DNA of 64,000 nucleotides, taken from Trinickia symbiotica. Its GTDB lineage: Bacteria; Pseudomonadota; Gammaproteobacteria; Burkholderiales; Burkholderiaceae. The stretch lies in contig NZ_PTIR01000011.1 in assembly GCF_002934455.1 (NCBI RefSeq), forward strand, positions 1-64,000, written 5' to 3'. Positions 9,757-17,842 of this stretch are shown here, one piece after another. The position numbers and the translations under genes are program-made. Below the pieces are notes generated by a model. The model was not told the DNA's origin, searched no databases, and saw only the letters and a program-made list of their open reading frames with translations. Within the stretch, counting starts at the first letter, position 1. The number at the start of each line of letters is the position of its first letter.

Positions 9757-10746
9757 TTAGTCGAAGCGCAGTTGCGTTTTGACCGCGCTGCTCGATGCCA
9801 TTTTCTGGACGGCCGCACCAAAATCCCACACTGAGTACGTCTCGCCGATGAGCTTGCCGGCGGGTTGCGCAATGTCGTACATCAGATCTACCGCTGCAGG
9901 GAATTGGTTGGCCAAAGAGTTCGACCCAATGATGCGTAACTCGTGCTCGTAAATCGTGAACGGATTGACTTCAACAATTGCCTCGACGTTGTGGACGCCT
10001 ACCTGCACCAACACGCCCGTCTTGCGGATGTGGTTGAGAGCCATGCGCAAGGCCGGCATCGCGCCAGCGGCTTCAAAAACGACTTCATATCGCTCGTCGC
10101 CGAGCTGTTCAGGCGTCGCAACTTTGTGCGCACCGACGTCCACGGCGATCGGGTGCTTGCCCTGGTTCGGATCAATCACCGTTACTTCCGCCGCGCCGTG
10201 GTGCCGTGCGATGATCGAAGTGAGCAATCCCATAGTCCCTGCACCGATCACGAGCACTCGCCGATCCCTGACGCCTTGCGATGATTCAACCGCGTGCAGC
10301 GCACAGGCGAGCGGTTCTATCAGAGCGGCCACTCCGTAACCGATGCTCTCTCGAACCACATGAGCGTTCTGTCCCGGAACCACGACCTGTTCAGCGGCGG
10401 CACCTGGGCGCCCTACTCCGATGGGGGTGAGCGCGTTGCAAAGATGAGGCTTGCCCTCCTTGCACCATTCGCACGCGCCGCACGAAACGTTGGGGTTGAC
10501 CGCGACAAAATCGCCTTCCTTGATTCCCTTGACTTCACGGCCGGCCGCGACAACGTGGCCAGCGAACTCGTGACCAGGCGTGACCGGATAATTGGTTCCA
10601 GGAAAGCCGTGCTGGCAAATATGAAGGTCCGTTCCGCAGATTCCGCATGCGACCGGTCGGACAACAATTTCCCTATCCTTGGCAATCGGCGCAGGAAGCT
10701 CGATGACGTCAATCTTGTGGTTACTTTCAATACGGACGGCACGCAT
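9757..10746 (-). CDS. Zinc-binding medium-chain alcohol/polyol dehydrogenase
   Basis: 329-residue MDR-superfamily dehydrogenase. The catalytic zinc ligand is in CGICGTDLH (C34/C37 region) with H59-E60 in TPGHEFAGHV. The four structural-zinc cysteines C89, C92, C95 and C103 are all present. The NAD-binding Rossmann motif VLVIGAGTMGLL lies near residue 165. This is the layout of sorbitol, threonine and other polyol dehydrogenases. It probably oxidises the imported polyol to a ketose for the FGGY kinase. It sits 34 bases from the kinase gene and 35 from the permease gene, inside one operon. It is slightly short for the family (usually 340-350) but ends naturally. Confidence 0.88.
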   Translation of the reverse strand: MRAVRIESNHKIDVIELPAPIAKDREIVVRPVACGICGTDLHICQHGFPGTNYPVTPGHEFAGHVVAAGREVKGIKEGDFVAVNPNVSCGACEWCKEGKPHLCNALTPIGVGRPGAAAEQVVVPGQNAHVVRESIGYGVAALIEPLACALHAVESSQGVRDRRVLVIGAGTMGLLTSIIARHHGAAEVTVIDPNQGKHPIAVDVGAHKVATPEQLGDERYEVVFEAAGAMPALRMALNHIRKTGVLVQVGVHNVEAIVEVNPFTIYEHELRIIGSNSLANQFPAAVDLMYDIAQPAGKLIGETYSVWDFGAAVQKMASSSAVKTQLRFD

Positions 10747-10781
10747 TGCTCAACCTCAATGGATGTATTCAGTTATGGCGT

Positions 10782-11606
10782 TTATCGGACCGCCCCAAAT
10801 GTCAGACCTCGCGTCAGGCTCTTTTGAGCGAGCCAACCAGCTGCCACGACCGGAATATTGAGCAGCACCGCGACAGCCGCGACTTGTGCCGTGTACAACT
10901 GTCCGAAGCTCAGGAACTTCTGCAAGAAAACAGGAAGGGTGCTTGACGTCGTCGTCAAATTCACAGCAAGGAAGAACTCGTTCCATGCAAAAATGCCGCA
11001 CAACAACGCTGTTGACGCGAGTCCAGGCATGATGAGCGGGACCACCACCAGCAGGAGTTCCCGGAAGAAGCCCGCGCCGTCGACGCGAACCGCCTCAAAA
11101 ATTTCGACTGGAATCTCGATCATGAAAGATCGAATCATCCACACAGCAAGGGGCAAGTTCATCGACGTGTATACGATGACGAGGAGCGAGACCGAATTCA
11201 ACAATCCCAGGCTTTGCGCCACAAGGTAGATCGGGACGATGCCAGCCGCAACCGGCATCATCTTCGTGGAGATCAAAAAGAAGAGCACATCGCGCCATTT
11301 TTCGACCGGTCGCACACATAATGCGTATGCCGCGGGCACTGCCAAGCAGATCACAATCGCCGTGGAGACGCCAGTTGCAATCACCGAATGCAGAGCGAAG
11401 TCGAGGAAATCGTTGTCGAAAATGCGCGCATAGTGCTCCAGCGTCGGGCGGAAGATCAGCAGCGGCGGAGAGCTCACCGCGTCCTGTTCCGTCTTGAAGC
11501 TCGTCAGCACCATCCATGCAATCGGCGCGAACATTGTGAGCGCACCGCCCCACGTCAGAACACTCAAAAGGATGTCGAAAGAAGCGCTTATAGTCTTGCG
11601 GCTCAT
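10782..11606 (-). CDS. CUT1 sugar ABC transporter permease (MalG-like)
   Basis: 274-residue inner-membrane permease with about six transmembrane segments. The cytoplasmic EAA loop, EAVRVDGAGFFRELLLVVVP, is the docking site for the MalK-like ATPase. The N-terminus places WMVLTSFKT after the first helix, as in MalG and SmoG proteins. Its ATG overlaps the stop of the upstream permease by one base (TAATG), so translation is probably coupled and the two form the heterodimeric channel. Confidence 0.9.
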   Translation of the reverse strand: MSRKTISASFDILLSVLTWGGALTMFAPIAWMVLTSFKTEQDAVSSPPLLIFRPTLEHYARIFDNDFLDFALHSVIATGVSTAIVICLAVPAAYALCVRPVEKWRDVLFFLISTKMMPVAAGIVPIYLVAQSLGLLNSVSLLVIVYTSMNLPLAVWMIRSFMIEIPVEIFEAVRVDGAGFFRELLLVVVPLIMPGLASTALLCGIFAWNEFFLAVNLTTTSSTLPVFLQKFLSFGQLYTAQVAAVAVLLNIPVVAAGWLAQKSLTRGLTFGAVR

Positions 11607-12547
11607 TATCGGCCCCCAGCACGGAAGATCCCAGCGACGACTTTAAGCATCGGCATCACAAGGGCGATCGCGATCGCGAGGGTTATGACGCCGTAAGCGG
11701 ATGCCTGACCGAGATCGAATGCGCTGAAAGCTTCAAGATAGACGTAGTACGAAAGATTGGTCGTCGCGTAGGCTGGGCCACCTGCCGTCAGCGTCGCAAT
11801 GGCCGCAAAGTTCTCAAGAACGTACATCGATGCGAGGAGCGCAGTCAGCTCGAAGAAAGGGCGCAGGTGAGGCAGCATTAACCGTCGGAAGGTGAGCCAA
11901 CGACCCGCCCCGTCAATTGATGCGGCTTCCGTCACTTCGACCGGGAACGATTGCATCCCTGCCAGCAGAATGAGAAGAGCGAACGAGGCCCACTGCCAAG
12001 CGGTCAAGATGATGATCGATAAGCGCGGATATTCGCTGACCCAATTGAGCTTCCCTAGGCCCAGCGCCGACGTCGACCATCCGAGCAATCCGAAAGTCGG
12101 ATCAAAAAGACCGGCCTTCCAAAACAGCGCCGCTGCAACAGGCATGACGAAGAAAGGCGTGATCGCCAGCGTTCTAGCAATTGCACGGCCCCGAAAAGTG
12201 CGGTGCAATCCAAGCGCGAGCAGCGTTCCGACAACAATCGCGCCGACGACGATACTGATCGTCATGAACGCTGTGTTCGCGATCGCCTTCAGGAACACCG
12301 GATCCGAAATGGCGTCGATGTAGTTGTTCAAGCCGACGAATCGCTTCGCACTTGTAGACACCAGATTCCAGCGAAACAGGCTATAGAAAGCCGTGATAAA
12401 AAATGGAGCTTGCGTGACGGCGACCACGACGATCACCGCCGGTAACAATGGAGCTCTGCGCAACCAGGCCTTTCGCTGTTGCTGCTTGTTGCGCCCTACC
12501 GCACGAGTCTCGTCGGTCGGGACAGCATTTGCACTTGAGTAAGCCAT
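11606..12547 (-). CDS. CUT1 sugar ABC transporter permease (MalF-like)
   Basis: 313-residue permease with about six transmembrane helices after a basic N-terminal tail. The EAA loop reads EAASIDGAGRWLTFRRLMLP. The family phrase FRWNLVSTSAKRFVGLNNY precedes the first periplasmic loop. The ATG at 12547 (MAYSSANA) is preferred: GGGA lies eight bases before it, while the ATG at 12553 sits almost on that site. It pairs with the MalG-like permease and takes substrate from the binding protein encoded 88 bases upstream. Confidence 0.88.
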   Translation of the reverse strand: MAYSSANAVPTDETRAVGRNKQQQRKAWLRRAPLLPAVIVVVAVTQAPFFITAFYSLFRWNLVSTSAKRFVGLNNYIDAISDPVFLKAIANTAFMTISIVVGAIVVGTLLALGLHRTFRGRAIARTLAITPFFVMPVAAALFWKAGLFDPTFGLLGWSTSALGLGKLNWVSEYPRLSIIILTAWQWASFALLILLAGMQSFPVEVTEAASIDGAGRWLTFRRLMLPHLRPFFELTALLASMYVLENFAAIATLTAGGPAYATTNLSYYVYLEAFSAFDLGQASAYGVITLAIAIALVMPMLKVVAGIFRAGGR

Positions 12548-12635
12548 GAGCATCTTCCCAGTTTGTTTCCGCCGGTGCCGAGCGTACTTGAGCGCTATTC
12601 GCACCGGCGATTACCACATCAGCTTCCGCTCGTGG

Positions 12636-13982
12636 TTATTTGATGTAACCGGCGTCTTGCATGATGTCGGTCATCTTCTTCTGGGATGCATTGATGGCCT
12701 CATCAACCGTCACTTGTCCGCTAATCGCACCTGAGATTTGCTGTGACGTGAAGTCGCCGATTTGCTCGAACTCCGGGATATCTACGTATTGAACACCCGA
12801 GTACGGAACCGGCTCGATCGTGGGACGCAGCGGGTCGGCCGAATTGATCGACTGGAGCGTCAAGTCGCCGAACGACGCAACGGCCTTCTTATATTCGGGA
12901 ATCTGGTAAGTCGAAGTCCGCGAACCGGGCGGCACTTGGCCCCAACCGGCTTTTTCGCCTGCCAACTTGATGTATTCCTGGCTCGTGAGCCACGAGATCA
13001 GCTTCCATGCTGCGTCCCGGTTCTTACTCGTGGTAGGAATCGACAGACCCCACGCCCACAACCAGCCCGAAGCCTTTGTTGCCTTCACCGGGGCCATCGC
13101 AAAGCCGACGTTGTCCTTCACGCCCGGACCCGCTTGATCGAGCACCGGGCCTGCAAAGACGGTGTCGTCGTACCACATCGCCGCATGACCTTGCGAGAAC
13201 AGCTGCAGACACTCCTGCCAGCCGTCTTTCGCCGCGTCCGGTTGGCCGTGCTGGCGAATCAAGTTCACGTAGAAATTGATAGCGGCTTTCGATTCGGGTT
13301 CGGAAAGTGCGGGCTGCCACTTTTGATCGAACCAGCGACCGCCGAATGTGTTGATTACGGTGGTGAGCGATGCGAGGTTTTGGCCCCAGCCGGGAACGCC
13401 GCGAAGACAGATGCCGGAGACACCAGCCTTCTTGTCGTCCAGCTTCGCCGCAAACTGAGCAACCTGATTCCAAGTAGGTGTCTCGGGCATTGTCAGACCA
13501 GCTTTTGCAAACAGGTCCTTCCGATAAAACATGAATGAAGACGAACCGTAAAACGGCGTCGCGAACAGATTTCCCTTATAGGAAACCAGATTGCGGATCG
13601 GCCTCAGAAGATCCCCTTCGTTCCAGGCGGTGTCCGCCTTAGCGTACTGACTGAGGTCGACGATCCAGCCCTTCTGTGCCCACAGCGGCACTTCATACGC
13701 GCCGATCATCACCACGTCGTATTGGCCGGACTTCGTTGCGACGTCCTTCAGCACGGCGGGACGCAGCTGATTTTCCGGAAGCGTCTGAAAGCGAACCTTG
13801 ATATCCGGGTATTTCTTCTCGAAGTTGCCGATAAGCTTCGCCGCGGTCTGCATTTGCGGGTTGGCGGCGAGCGCAACTGTCAGTATGGTTTCGCTGTATG
13901 CAAGCGTTGCAAATCCCAATCCCAAAGAAGCAATGAGGCCGGTTTGCACAGCGAGCAAGCGCAGTCGAGCCGAGTATTTCAT
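12636..13982 (-). CDS. Extracellular sugar-binding lipoprotein-like/periplasmic protein (MalE-type, CUT1)
   Basis: 448-residue periplasmic binding protein of the type II fold (SBP_bac_1). A Sec signal peptide of about 30 residues ends near AYS-E. There is no lipobox cysteine, so it is a soluble periplasmic protein. The mature part has NFEKKYPDIKVRFQTLPENQ and PFYGSSSFMFYRKDLFAKAG, the pattern of sorbitol/mannitol-type binding proteins such as SmoE. PTTSKNRDAAWKLISWLTSQ is the usual late helix. It is the first transport gene after the regulator and the likely specificity component. A polyol ligand is inferred from family resemblance and from the dehydrogenase next door. Confidence 0.88.
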   Translation of the reverse strand: MKYSARLRLLAVQTGLIASLGLGFATLAYSETILTVALAANPQMQTAAKLIGNFEKKYPDIKVRFQTLPENQLRPAVLKDVATKSGQYDVVMIGAYEVPLWAQKGWIVDLSQYAKADTAWNEGDLLRPIRNLVSYKGNLFATPFYGSSSFMFYRKDLFAKAGLTMPETPTWNQVAQFAAKLDDKKAGVSGICLRGVPGWGQNLASLTTVINTFGGRWFDQKWQPALSEPESKAAINFYVNLIRQHGQPDAAKDGWQECLQLFSQGHAAMWYDDTVFAGPVLDQAGPGVKDNVGFAMAPVKATKASGWLWAWGLSIPTTSKNRDAAWKLISWLTSQEYIKLAGEKAGWGQVPPGSRTSTYQIPEYKKAVASFGDLTLQSINSADPLRPTIEPVPYSGVQYVDIPEFEQIGDFTSQQISGAISGQVTVDEAINASQKKMTDIMQDAGYIK

Positions 13983-14008
13983 TTAGTACTCCTAATTTAT
14001 TGGGCGGG

Positions 14009-14029
14009 TACGCCGGTCTGTTCGGCGTA
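14009..14029 (-). promoter_or_regulatory. Stem-loop between regulator and binding-protein genes
   Basis: A perfect 7-bp stem (TACGCCG / CGGCGTA) with a 7-base loop lies in the 59-base gap between the GntR gene and the binding-protein gene. There is no T tract, so it is not a simple terminator. Hairpins here often stabilise or set processing of the abundant binding-protein message. That role is inference. Confidence 0.35.
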
Positions 14030-14041
14030 GTACGTTGGACC

Positions 14042-14815
14042 TTAGTCGTTGTTCAAACCTGCCTGCGCGTCTACCGTCACCTTCACGACGTCACTGCGCA
14101 GCCATGACGTATAGAAATCAAAAGGCTTGCCGTCGGCGCCCCACGAGACGGAGGTCACGAGCAGCAGCGGTGAGCCAGCTGGCACCTCTAGCAGAGCGGA
14201 CAACGGCTCAGTCGCCGCTACTGCCTCGACGCCACGGCGAGCACGGGTCACGTCGTAACCTGCCGCCCTCAGGGTGCGGTTGAGCGAGGCACCGCCGGTC
14301 AACGCTTCGCTGGAGCGCAGGACGCTTTCGATTTCCAGCAACATATAGTTGACCGAGTACAGCGCCAGCTCACCGTCGAGTCGGCGCAGTCGAGCCAACT
14401 TGAAGCCACCGCTACCCGATTTGAGATCCAGCGCTTGCGCAACGTGATCCGGCAAGATGCATCGCTCAGCTTCGAGAACCTTCGTTTCCACCGAACGGTG
14501 CTGTTCAACTTCCACTTCAAAGAAGCCCTCAGCAACTTGTAACGTCCAGCCGGATTGCGCCTGGTCCGCCACGAAAGCCCCCCGGCGCGGCACCATTTTG
14601 ATCCTGCCTTGGTCCGCCAGATGTCGAAGCATCTCGCGCACCGTCGAGCGTGCCAACTCGTAGTCACGGCAAAGATCGCTTTCAGAGGGCAGCCGGTCGC
14701 CGGGCGCATAGTCGCCGCGATCGATCGCTTGCTCCAGCAATTGCGAGAGCTGCAAATAGTAGGGAACCGGCGATGAGCGGTCGATTCCCGGCGCAAGCGG
14801 AGTAACGGCTTTCAT
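14042..14815 (-). CDS. GntR-family transcriptional regulator (HutC/UTRA subfamily)
   Basis: 257-residue regulator. The N-terminal winged helix-turn-helix covers about 20-85 (DRLPSESDLCRDYELARSTV, then a REMLRHLADQG recognition region and a PRRGAFV wing). The rest is a UTRA effector-binding domain of the HutC type, with LARLRRLDGELALYSVNYML and a C-terminal DFYTSWLRSDVVKVTVD. It leads the long leftward operon and faces the aldolase gene. Two perfect palindromes upstream are its probable operators, so it likely represses itself, the operon and the aldolase until a pathway sugar phosphate binds. Confidence 0.9.
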   Translation of the reverse strand: MKAVTPLAPGIDRSSPVPYYLQLSQLLEQAIDRGDYAPGDRLPSESDLCRDYELARSTVREMLRHLADQGRIKMVPRRGAFVADQAQSGWTLQVAEGFFEVEVEQHRSVETKVLEAERCILPDHVAQALDLKSGSGGFKLARLRRLDGELALYSVNYMLLEIESVLRSSEALTGGASLNRTLRAAGYDVTRARRGVEAVAATEPLSALLEVPAGSPLLLVTSVSWGADGKPFDFYTSWLRSDVVKVTVDAQAGLNND

Positions 14816-14835
14816 ATCGGTTCGTGATGTAGGTG

Positions 14836-14847
14836 TTGTACGTACAA
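14836..14847. promoter_or_regulatory. Putative GntR operator 1 (perfect palindrome TTGTACGTACAA)
   Basis: Twelve-base perfect palindrome located 21-32 bases upstream of the regulator start codon, within its leader. The same 12-mer recurs at 14943. HutC-type regulators bind short palindromes with a GT-N-AC core, which this fits. Confidence 0.6.
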
Positions 14848-14927
14848 GATGGAGGCGAGTATAGGCGTCGCGAAATCGAAAAAGAAGATGGGGTTCTCAC
14901 CTACTTTTGTACGTTCTGTTCGTGTGT

Positions 14928-14954
14928 ATCATACGGTACGTCTTGTACGTACAA
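14928..14954 (-). promoter_or_regulatory. Candidate promoter of the leftward GntR operon overlapping operator 2
   Basis: On the complement strand TTGTAC (part of operator 2) is followed after 15 bases by TATGAT, a plausible sigma70 -35/-10 pair with a short spacer. The start would lie near 14921, about 105 bases before the GntR start codon, so operator 1 would sit inside the transcribed leader. Operator binding would cover the -35 box. Confidence 0.35.
14943..14954. promoter_or_regulatory. Putative GntR operator 2 (perfect palindrome TTGTACGTACAA)
   Basis: Second exact copy of the 12-mer, 107 bases from the first, close to ten helical turns. A half-site (TTGTACGT) lies between them at 14908-14915. 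TACACT at 14959-14964 could be the -10 box for the rightward aldolase gene, putting this operator in its promoter spacer. Confidence 0.6.
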
Positions 14955-15024
14955 CACGTACACTTTTCCAACTGGGTCGCTTCGATTTAGCTTTCGCACC
15001 CAAATCTTCGCTAGGGACGCTCTT

Positions 15025-15807
15025 ATGTCTATGGAATACCGCCTTCGTCGTACGCTGCCCAGTAACCGTGTGGCGATCATCATGCCGGTCGATCACGGCC
15101 TTATTTTTGACCGCATCGAAGGCCTCGAGACGCCGTCCGCGCCGTTTGCCGCGTGGGGCGAGAGCGACGTGACCGGCTTCATGATGACGCCGGGCCAAGT
15201 ACGTCAAACTGCGCGGTACTTTGCAGCTCACCCTCATCTCACGCGGGTTCTGACGATCGACACCTACTACGACTACCGGAACCTGGATGGCGGCGGCTCA
15301 CACGGCCTGATCACCAATGTGGAAGAAGCTGTTCGTATGGGCGTCGACGCAGTCAAAATGTTGTTCCCCTGGAACATGTCTCGTGCTGAACAAGTCGCCA
15401 TGTGCACGCGCGTCGGGCAAGTGGTAAACGAGTGCAATCGCTGGGAGATCCCGCTCGTGCTCGAACCGGTCATCATAGGTGCGCCGCGTACCGAGGAAGT
15501 CATCAAGCAGGAAGAGAAGGTCGCGCGCATTGCTTACGATTTGGGCGCGCACGTCATCAAGATTGCATTCCCCGGCGAAGAGCGCACCAAACGTCTCGTC
15601 GACGAATTGAAAGTACCGCTGGTCATCGCAGGCGGCCCGCTGACTGGCACCCCTGCCGACACGATCGATGCGGTCGCGCAGACCATTCGTTCGGGCGCGC
15701 GCGGCGTGATCGTTGGCCGCAACATCTGGCAGCGGGAACGCGCCGAGGGTCTGCAGGTCCTGTCCGAAGTGGCCAAGTTGACCCGCGCGCAAAAGTTCAA
15801 CGACTGA
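15025..15807 (+). CDS. Class I aldolase of the DhnA/FbaB/LsrF family
   Basis: 260-residue cytoplasmic aldolase of the DeoC/FbaB/LacD group (Schiff-base TIM barrel). The barrel shows IIMPVDHGLIF, GVDAVKMLFPWNMS, IPLVLEPV, AHVIKIAFPG and PLVIAGGPLTGT. The lysine in HVIKIAF is in the position of the Schiff-base lysine of DhnA-type enzymes. RGVIVGRNIWQR is the phosphate-binding end seen in LsrF and DhnA. I start at 15025 (MSMEYRL), seven bases after AGGGA. An ATG at 15031 is also possible. It is divergent from the GntR operon and shares its operators. It likely cleaves a ketose phosphate into dihydroxyacetone phosphate and an aldehyde. Confidence 0.82.
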   Translation: MSMEYRLRRTLPSNRVAIIMPVDHGLIFDRIEGLETPSAPFAAWGESDVTGFMMTPGQVRQTARYFAAHPHLTRVLTIDTYYDYRNLDGGGSHGLITNVEEAVRMGVDAVKMLFPWNMSRAEQVAMCTRVGQVVNECNRWEIPLVLEPVIIGAPRTEEVIKQEEKVARIAYDLGAHVIKIAFPGEERTKRLVDELKVPLVIAGGPLTGTPADTIDAVAQTIRSGARGVIVGRNIWQRERAEGLQVLSEVAKLTRAQKFND

Positions 15808-15899
15808 GCTCTGCCGCCAAAGATGCTCGAACTCGCGCAGCCTCCTGATCGAGCGCTGCGCCGGTTTCAGTTCCGCGTACGCATCACTCCCACTCGGCA

Positions 15900-16793
15900 T
15901 CAACGTTTCCTGCGTTCTCCTTCTCGCGCCAATACATGCTCGGCGCATTCAAGAAGCCCGTTGATCAAACGTGCGCGAGGCGATGCCCTGTGCCAAAGCA
16001 CACCAAAGCGCCGCGGTTCAGTCTTGCTCGGTAGTACCATCCTTGCGATGGCGAGCCCCGCTGTCAAAGGCGAGATGATGTCCGGTACGAGCGACACCCC
16101 GAGCCCACGGTCGACCATCATCGCGATGGCCGTCAGCGAATTCAGTTCGAACAACTCGTGCGGAACGATTTTCGCCGCGCGGAGGTATTGATCAGCTTGC
16201 TTGCCGCCGCCGAGCGAACGGTCATAGCGAATAAATGGCTCGCGGCGCAGCAATTCGTGCGGTTCCTCATCCTTCATTCGCAAGGGCGCCAGCACGACAA
16301 TCGGCTCCTCGCGCAACAGATGCCAGTCATAAGCCTTGGGGAGCGCAAATGCCGGATGAAGGCAGATCGCCACATCGAGGTCTCCGCGCTGCAGCGTCTC
16401 GTACAACTCCATCGACGTCCCTGCACGGATCAGTACCTTGGCTCGAGGAAACGCAGCCGCGAAGTTTGCAAGCACGTCAGGCAAGAGGCTTAGGAGCGCC
16501 GTGGTAATCGTGCCGATCCGCAACTCACCCGCCGCTTCGCCTTCCAGCGCGAAGGCCTTGAGTTCCGAGCATTCACGCACGAGTCCCCGCGCCTTGTCGA
16601 TCACGCGATGCCCGGCTTCCGTGGGAATGACCGTGCGCCCGGCGCGCACGAAAAGCGACACGCCCAGTTCGCGCTCGAGCGCTTGAATCTGCTGGGCGAC
16701 GGCCGCCGGCGTCACACCGATACGACGCGCCGCTTCGGCCATTGAACCGCTATCGACCACGAGCAGCAGATTGGCGAGAAAATCGATGTCCAT
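15900..16793 (-). CDS. LysR-family transcriptional regulator
   Basis: 297-residue LysR regulator of normal length. The winged helix-turn-helix (1 to about 60) has SMAEAARRIGVTPAAVAQQI, then LERELGVSLFVRAGRTVIPT. The C-terminal two-lobed effector domain begins GELRIGTITTALLSLLPDVL, and MMVDRGLGVSLVPDIIS is the usual late motif. It is divergent from the lyase-transferase-transporter operon with 97 bases between start codons, the classic arrangement in which it activates its neighbour. The effector is probably the imported hydroxy acid or its CoA ester. Confidence 0.92.
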   Translation of the reverse strand: MDIDFLANLLLVVDSGSMAEAARRIGVTPAAVAQQIQALERELGVSLFVRAGRTVIPTEAGHRVIDKARGLVRECSELKAFALEGEAAGELRIGTITTALLSLLPDVLANFAAAFPRAKVLIRAGTSMELYETLQRGDLDVAICLHPAFALPKAYDWHLLREEPIVVLAPLRMKDEEPHELLRREPFIRYDRSLGGGKQADQYLRAAKIVPHELFELNSLTAIAMMVDRGLGVSLVPDIISPLTAGLAIARMVLPSKTEPRRFGVLWHRASPRARLINGLLECAEHVLAREGERRKR

Positions 16794-16795
16794 GA

Positions 16796-16841
16796 AGATA
16801 GTTTATCTATTATTTGAAGATAGACGTAGATAGTTCATCTA
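16796..16841. promoter_or_regulatory. LysR-type operator region with repeated AGATAG half-sites
   Basis: The divergent gap contains AGATAGTTTATCT (16796-16808, a dyad with a 3-base centre) and TAGATAGTTCATCTA (16827-16841, a dyad with a 5-base centre), plus a lone AGATAG at 16818. The paired sites, one next to the regulator start and one towards the operon, match the recognition and activation sites of LysR proteins. Confidence 0.5.
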
Positions 16842-16890
16842 AATCCATAACAGTCTTAGACTCCTTTCCAGACATAGAAGGACTGGAGAC

Positions 16891-17817
16891 ATGAGAAGCA
16901 AGCTCTTCGTGCCGGCATCGCGTCCGGAGCTTTTTGCCAAGGCGTTCGCGAGCGCCGCCGATGCGCTGTCCTTTGATCTGGAGGATTCAGTCGCCGCCGA
17001 ACGCAAGCAGCAGGCGCGCGATGCGCTTTGCGAACTGCTGCGCTCGAACGAGATTGCCGGCCATACGAAAGTGCTGATCGTTCGCGTGAATGCGTTGGAC
17101 ACGCCGCATTTCGCCGCCGACATTGACGCCGTGGTTCAGCAAGGCCTGGAATACATCAATCTTCCGAAGCCCGAGACGGTCGATGACGTTCGTGCGGCCG
17201 CATCGGCGATTGAGCGGGCGGAGCGGGCGAACACCATCAGCCGGCCCATAAAACTGCTGCTTAACATAGAGTCGCCGAAAGCGTTTCGCCACGCAGCCGA
17301 ACTGGCGAGCGCCCATCCGCGCGTGGCGGGGCTGCAACTGGGTCTCGGCGATCTGTTCGAGCCGCTCGGCGTCGGTCGCGGTGACGTGGCCGCAGTCCAG
17401 CAGGCCATGTTCGGGTTGCGTATCGCGGCGGGCGAAGCCGGCGTCTTCGCCTACGACTCCGCATTCGCCAATATCAAGGACGAAGCCGGCTTCCGCGCCG
17501 AGGCGCAACTCGCGCGATCGATGGGCTTTCTCGGCAAGAGTTGCATTCACCCGCGCCAGATCGCGCTCGCGAACGAGGTCTTTCGCCCCTCTGACGAAGA
17601 CATCGCGCATGCGGTGCGTGTCGTCGAGGCGGCGCGCGACGCTGACGCGAAGGGCATCGCCGCCTATGTGGTCGACGGCCGCATGATCGATCCTCCTTTC
17701 ATCGAACGCGCACGCGCGCTCATCGCCCAGGCACAGCGGCTCGGCTTGCTGACGGGCGAACAGCGCCTCGCACTCGCAAGCGCGCATGCCGAAATCTGCG
17801 ATGCGCAAGCACGCTGA
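16891..17817 (+). CDS. HpcH/HpaI aldolase / CitE-family acyl-CoA lyase
   Basis: 308-residue enzyme of the citrate lyase beta / malyl-CoA and citramalyl-CoA lyase family. Motifs are RSKLFVPASRPELFAKA at the start, the acidic metal-site strand LSFDLEDSV (about 29-37), LLLNIESPKAF with the metal-binding glutamate, YDSAFANIKDEAGF, and the C-terminal GKSCIHPRQI. These are the standard catalytic blocks. It should cleave a hydroxyacyl-CoA to acetyl-CoA plus a keto acid (glyoxylate, pyruvate or similar). GGAG lies before the ATG. The CoA-transferase gene follows 25 bases later, so the two probably act in sequence. Confidence 0.87.
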   Translation: MRSKLFVPASRPELFAKAFASAADALSFDLEDSVAAERKQQARDALCELLRSNEIAGHTKVLIVRVNALDTPHFAADIDAVVQQGLEYINLPKPETVDDVRAAASAIERAERANTISRPIKLLLNIESPKAFRHAAELASAHPRVAGLQLGLGDLFEPLGVGRGDVAAVQQAMFGLRIAAGEAGVFAYDSAFANIKDEAGFRAEAQLARSMGFLGKSCIHPRQIALANEVFRPSDEDIAHAVRVVEAARDADAKGIAAYVVDGRMIDPPFIERARALIAQAQRLGLLTGEQRLALASAHAEICDAQAR

Positions 17818-17842
17818 CTCACTCGAACGGAAGGAGAATTTC

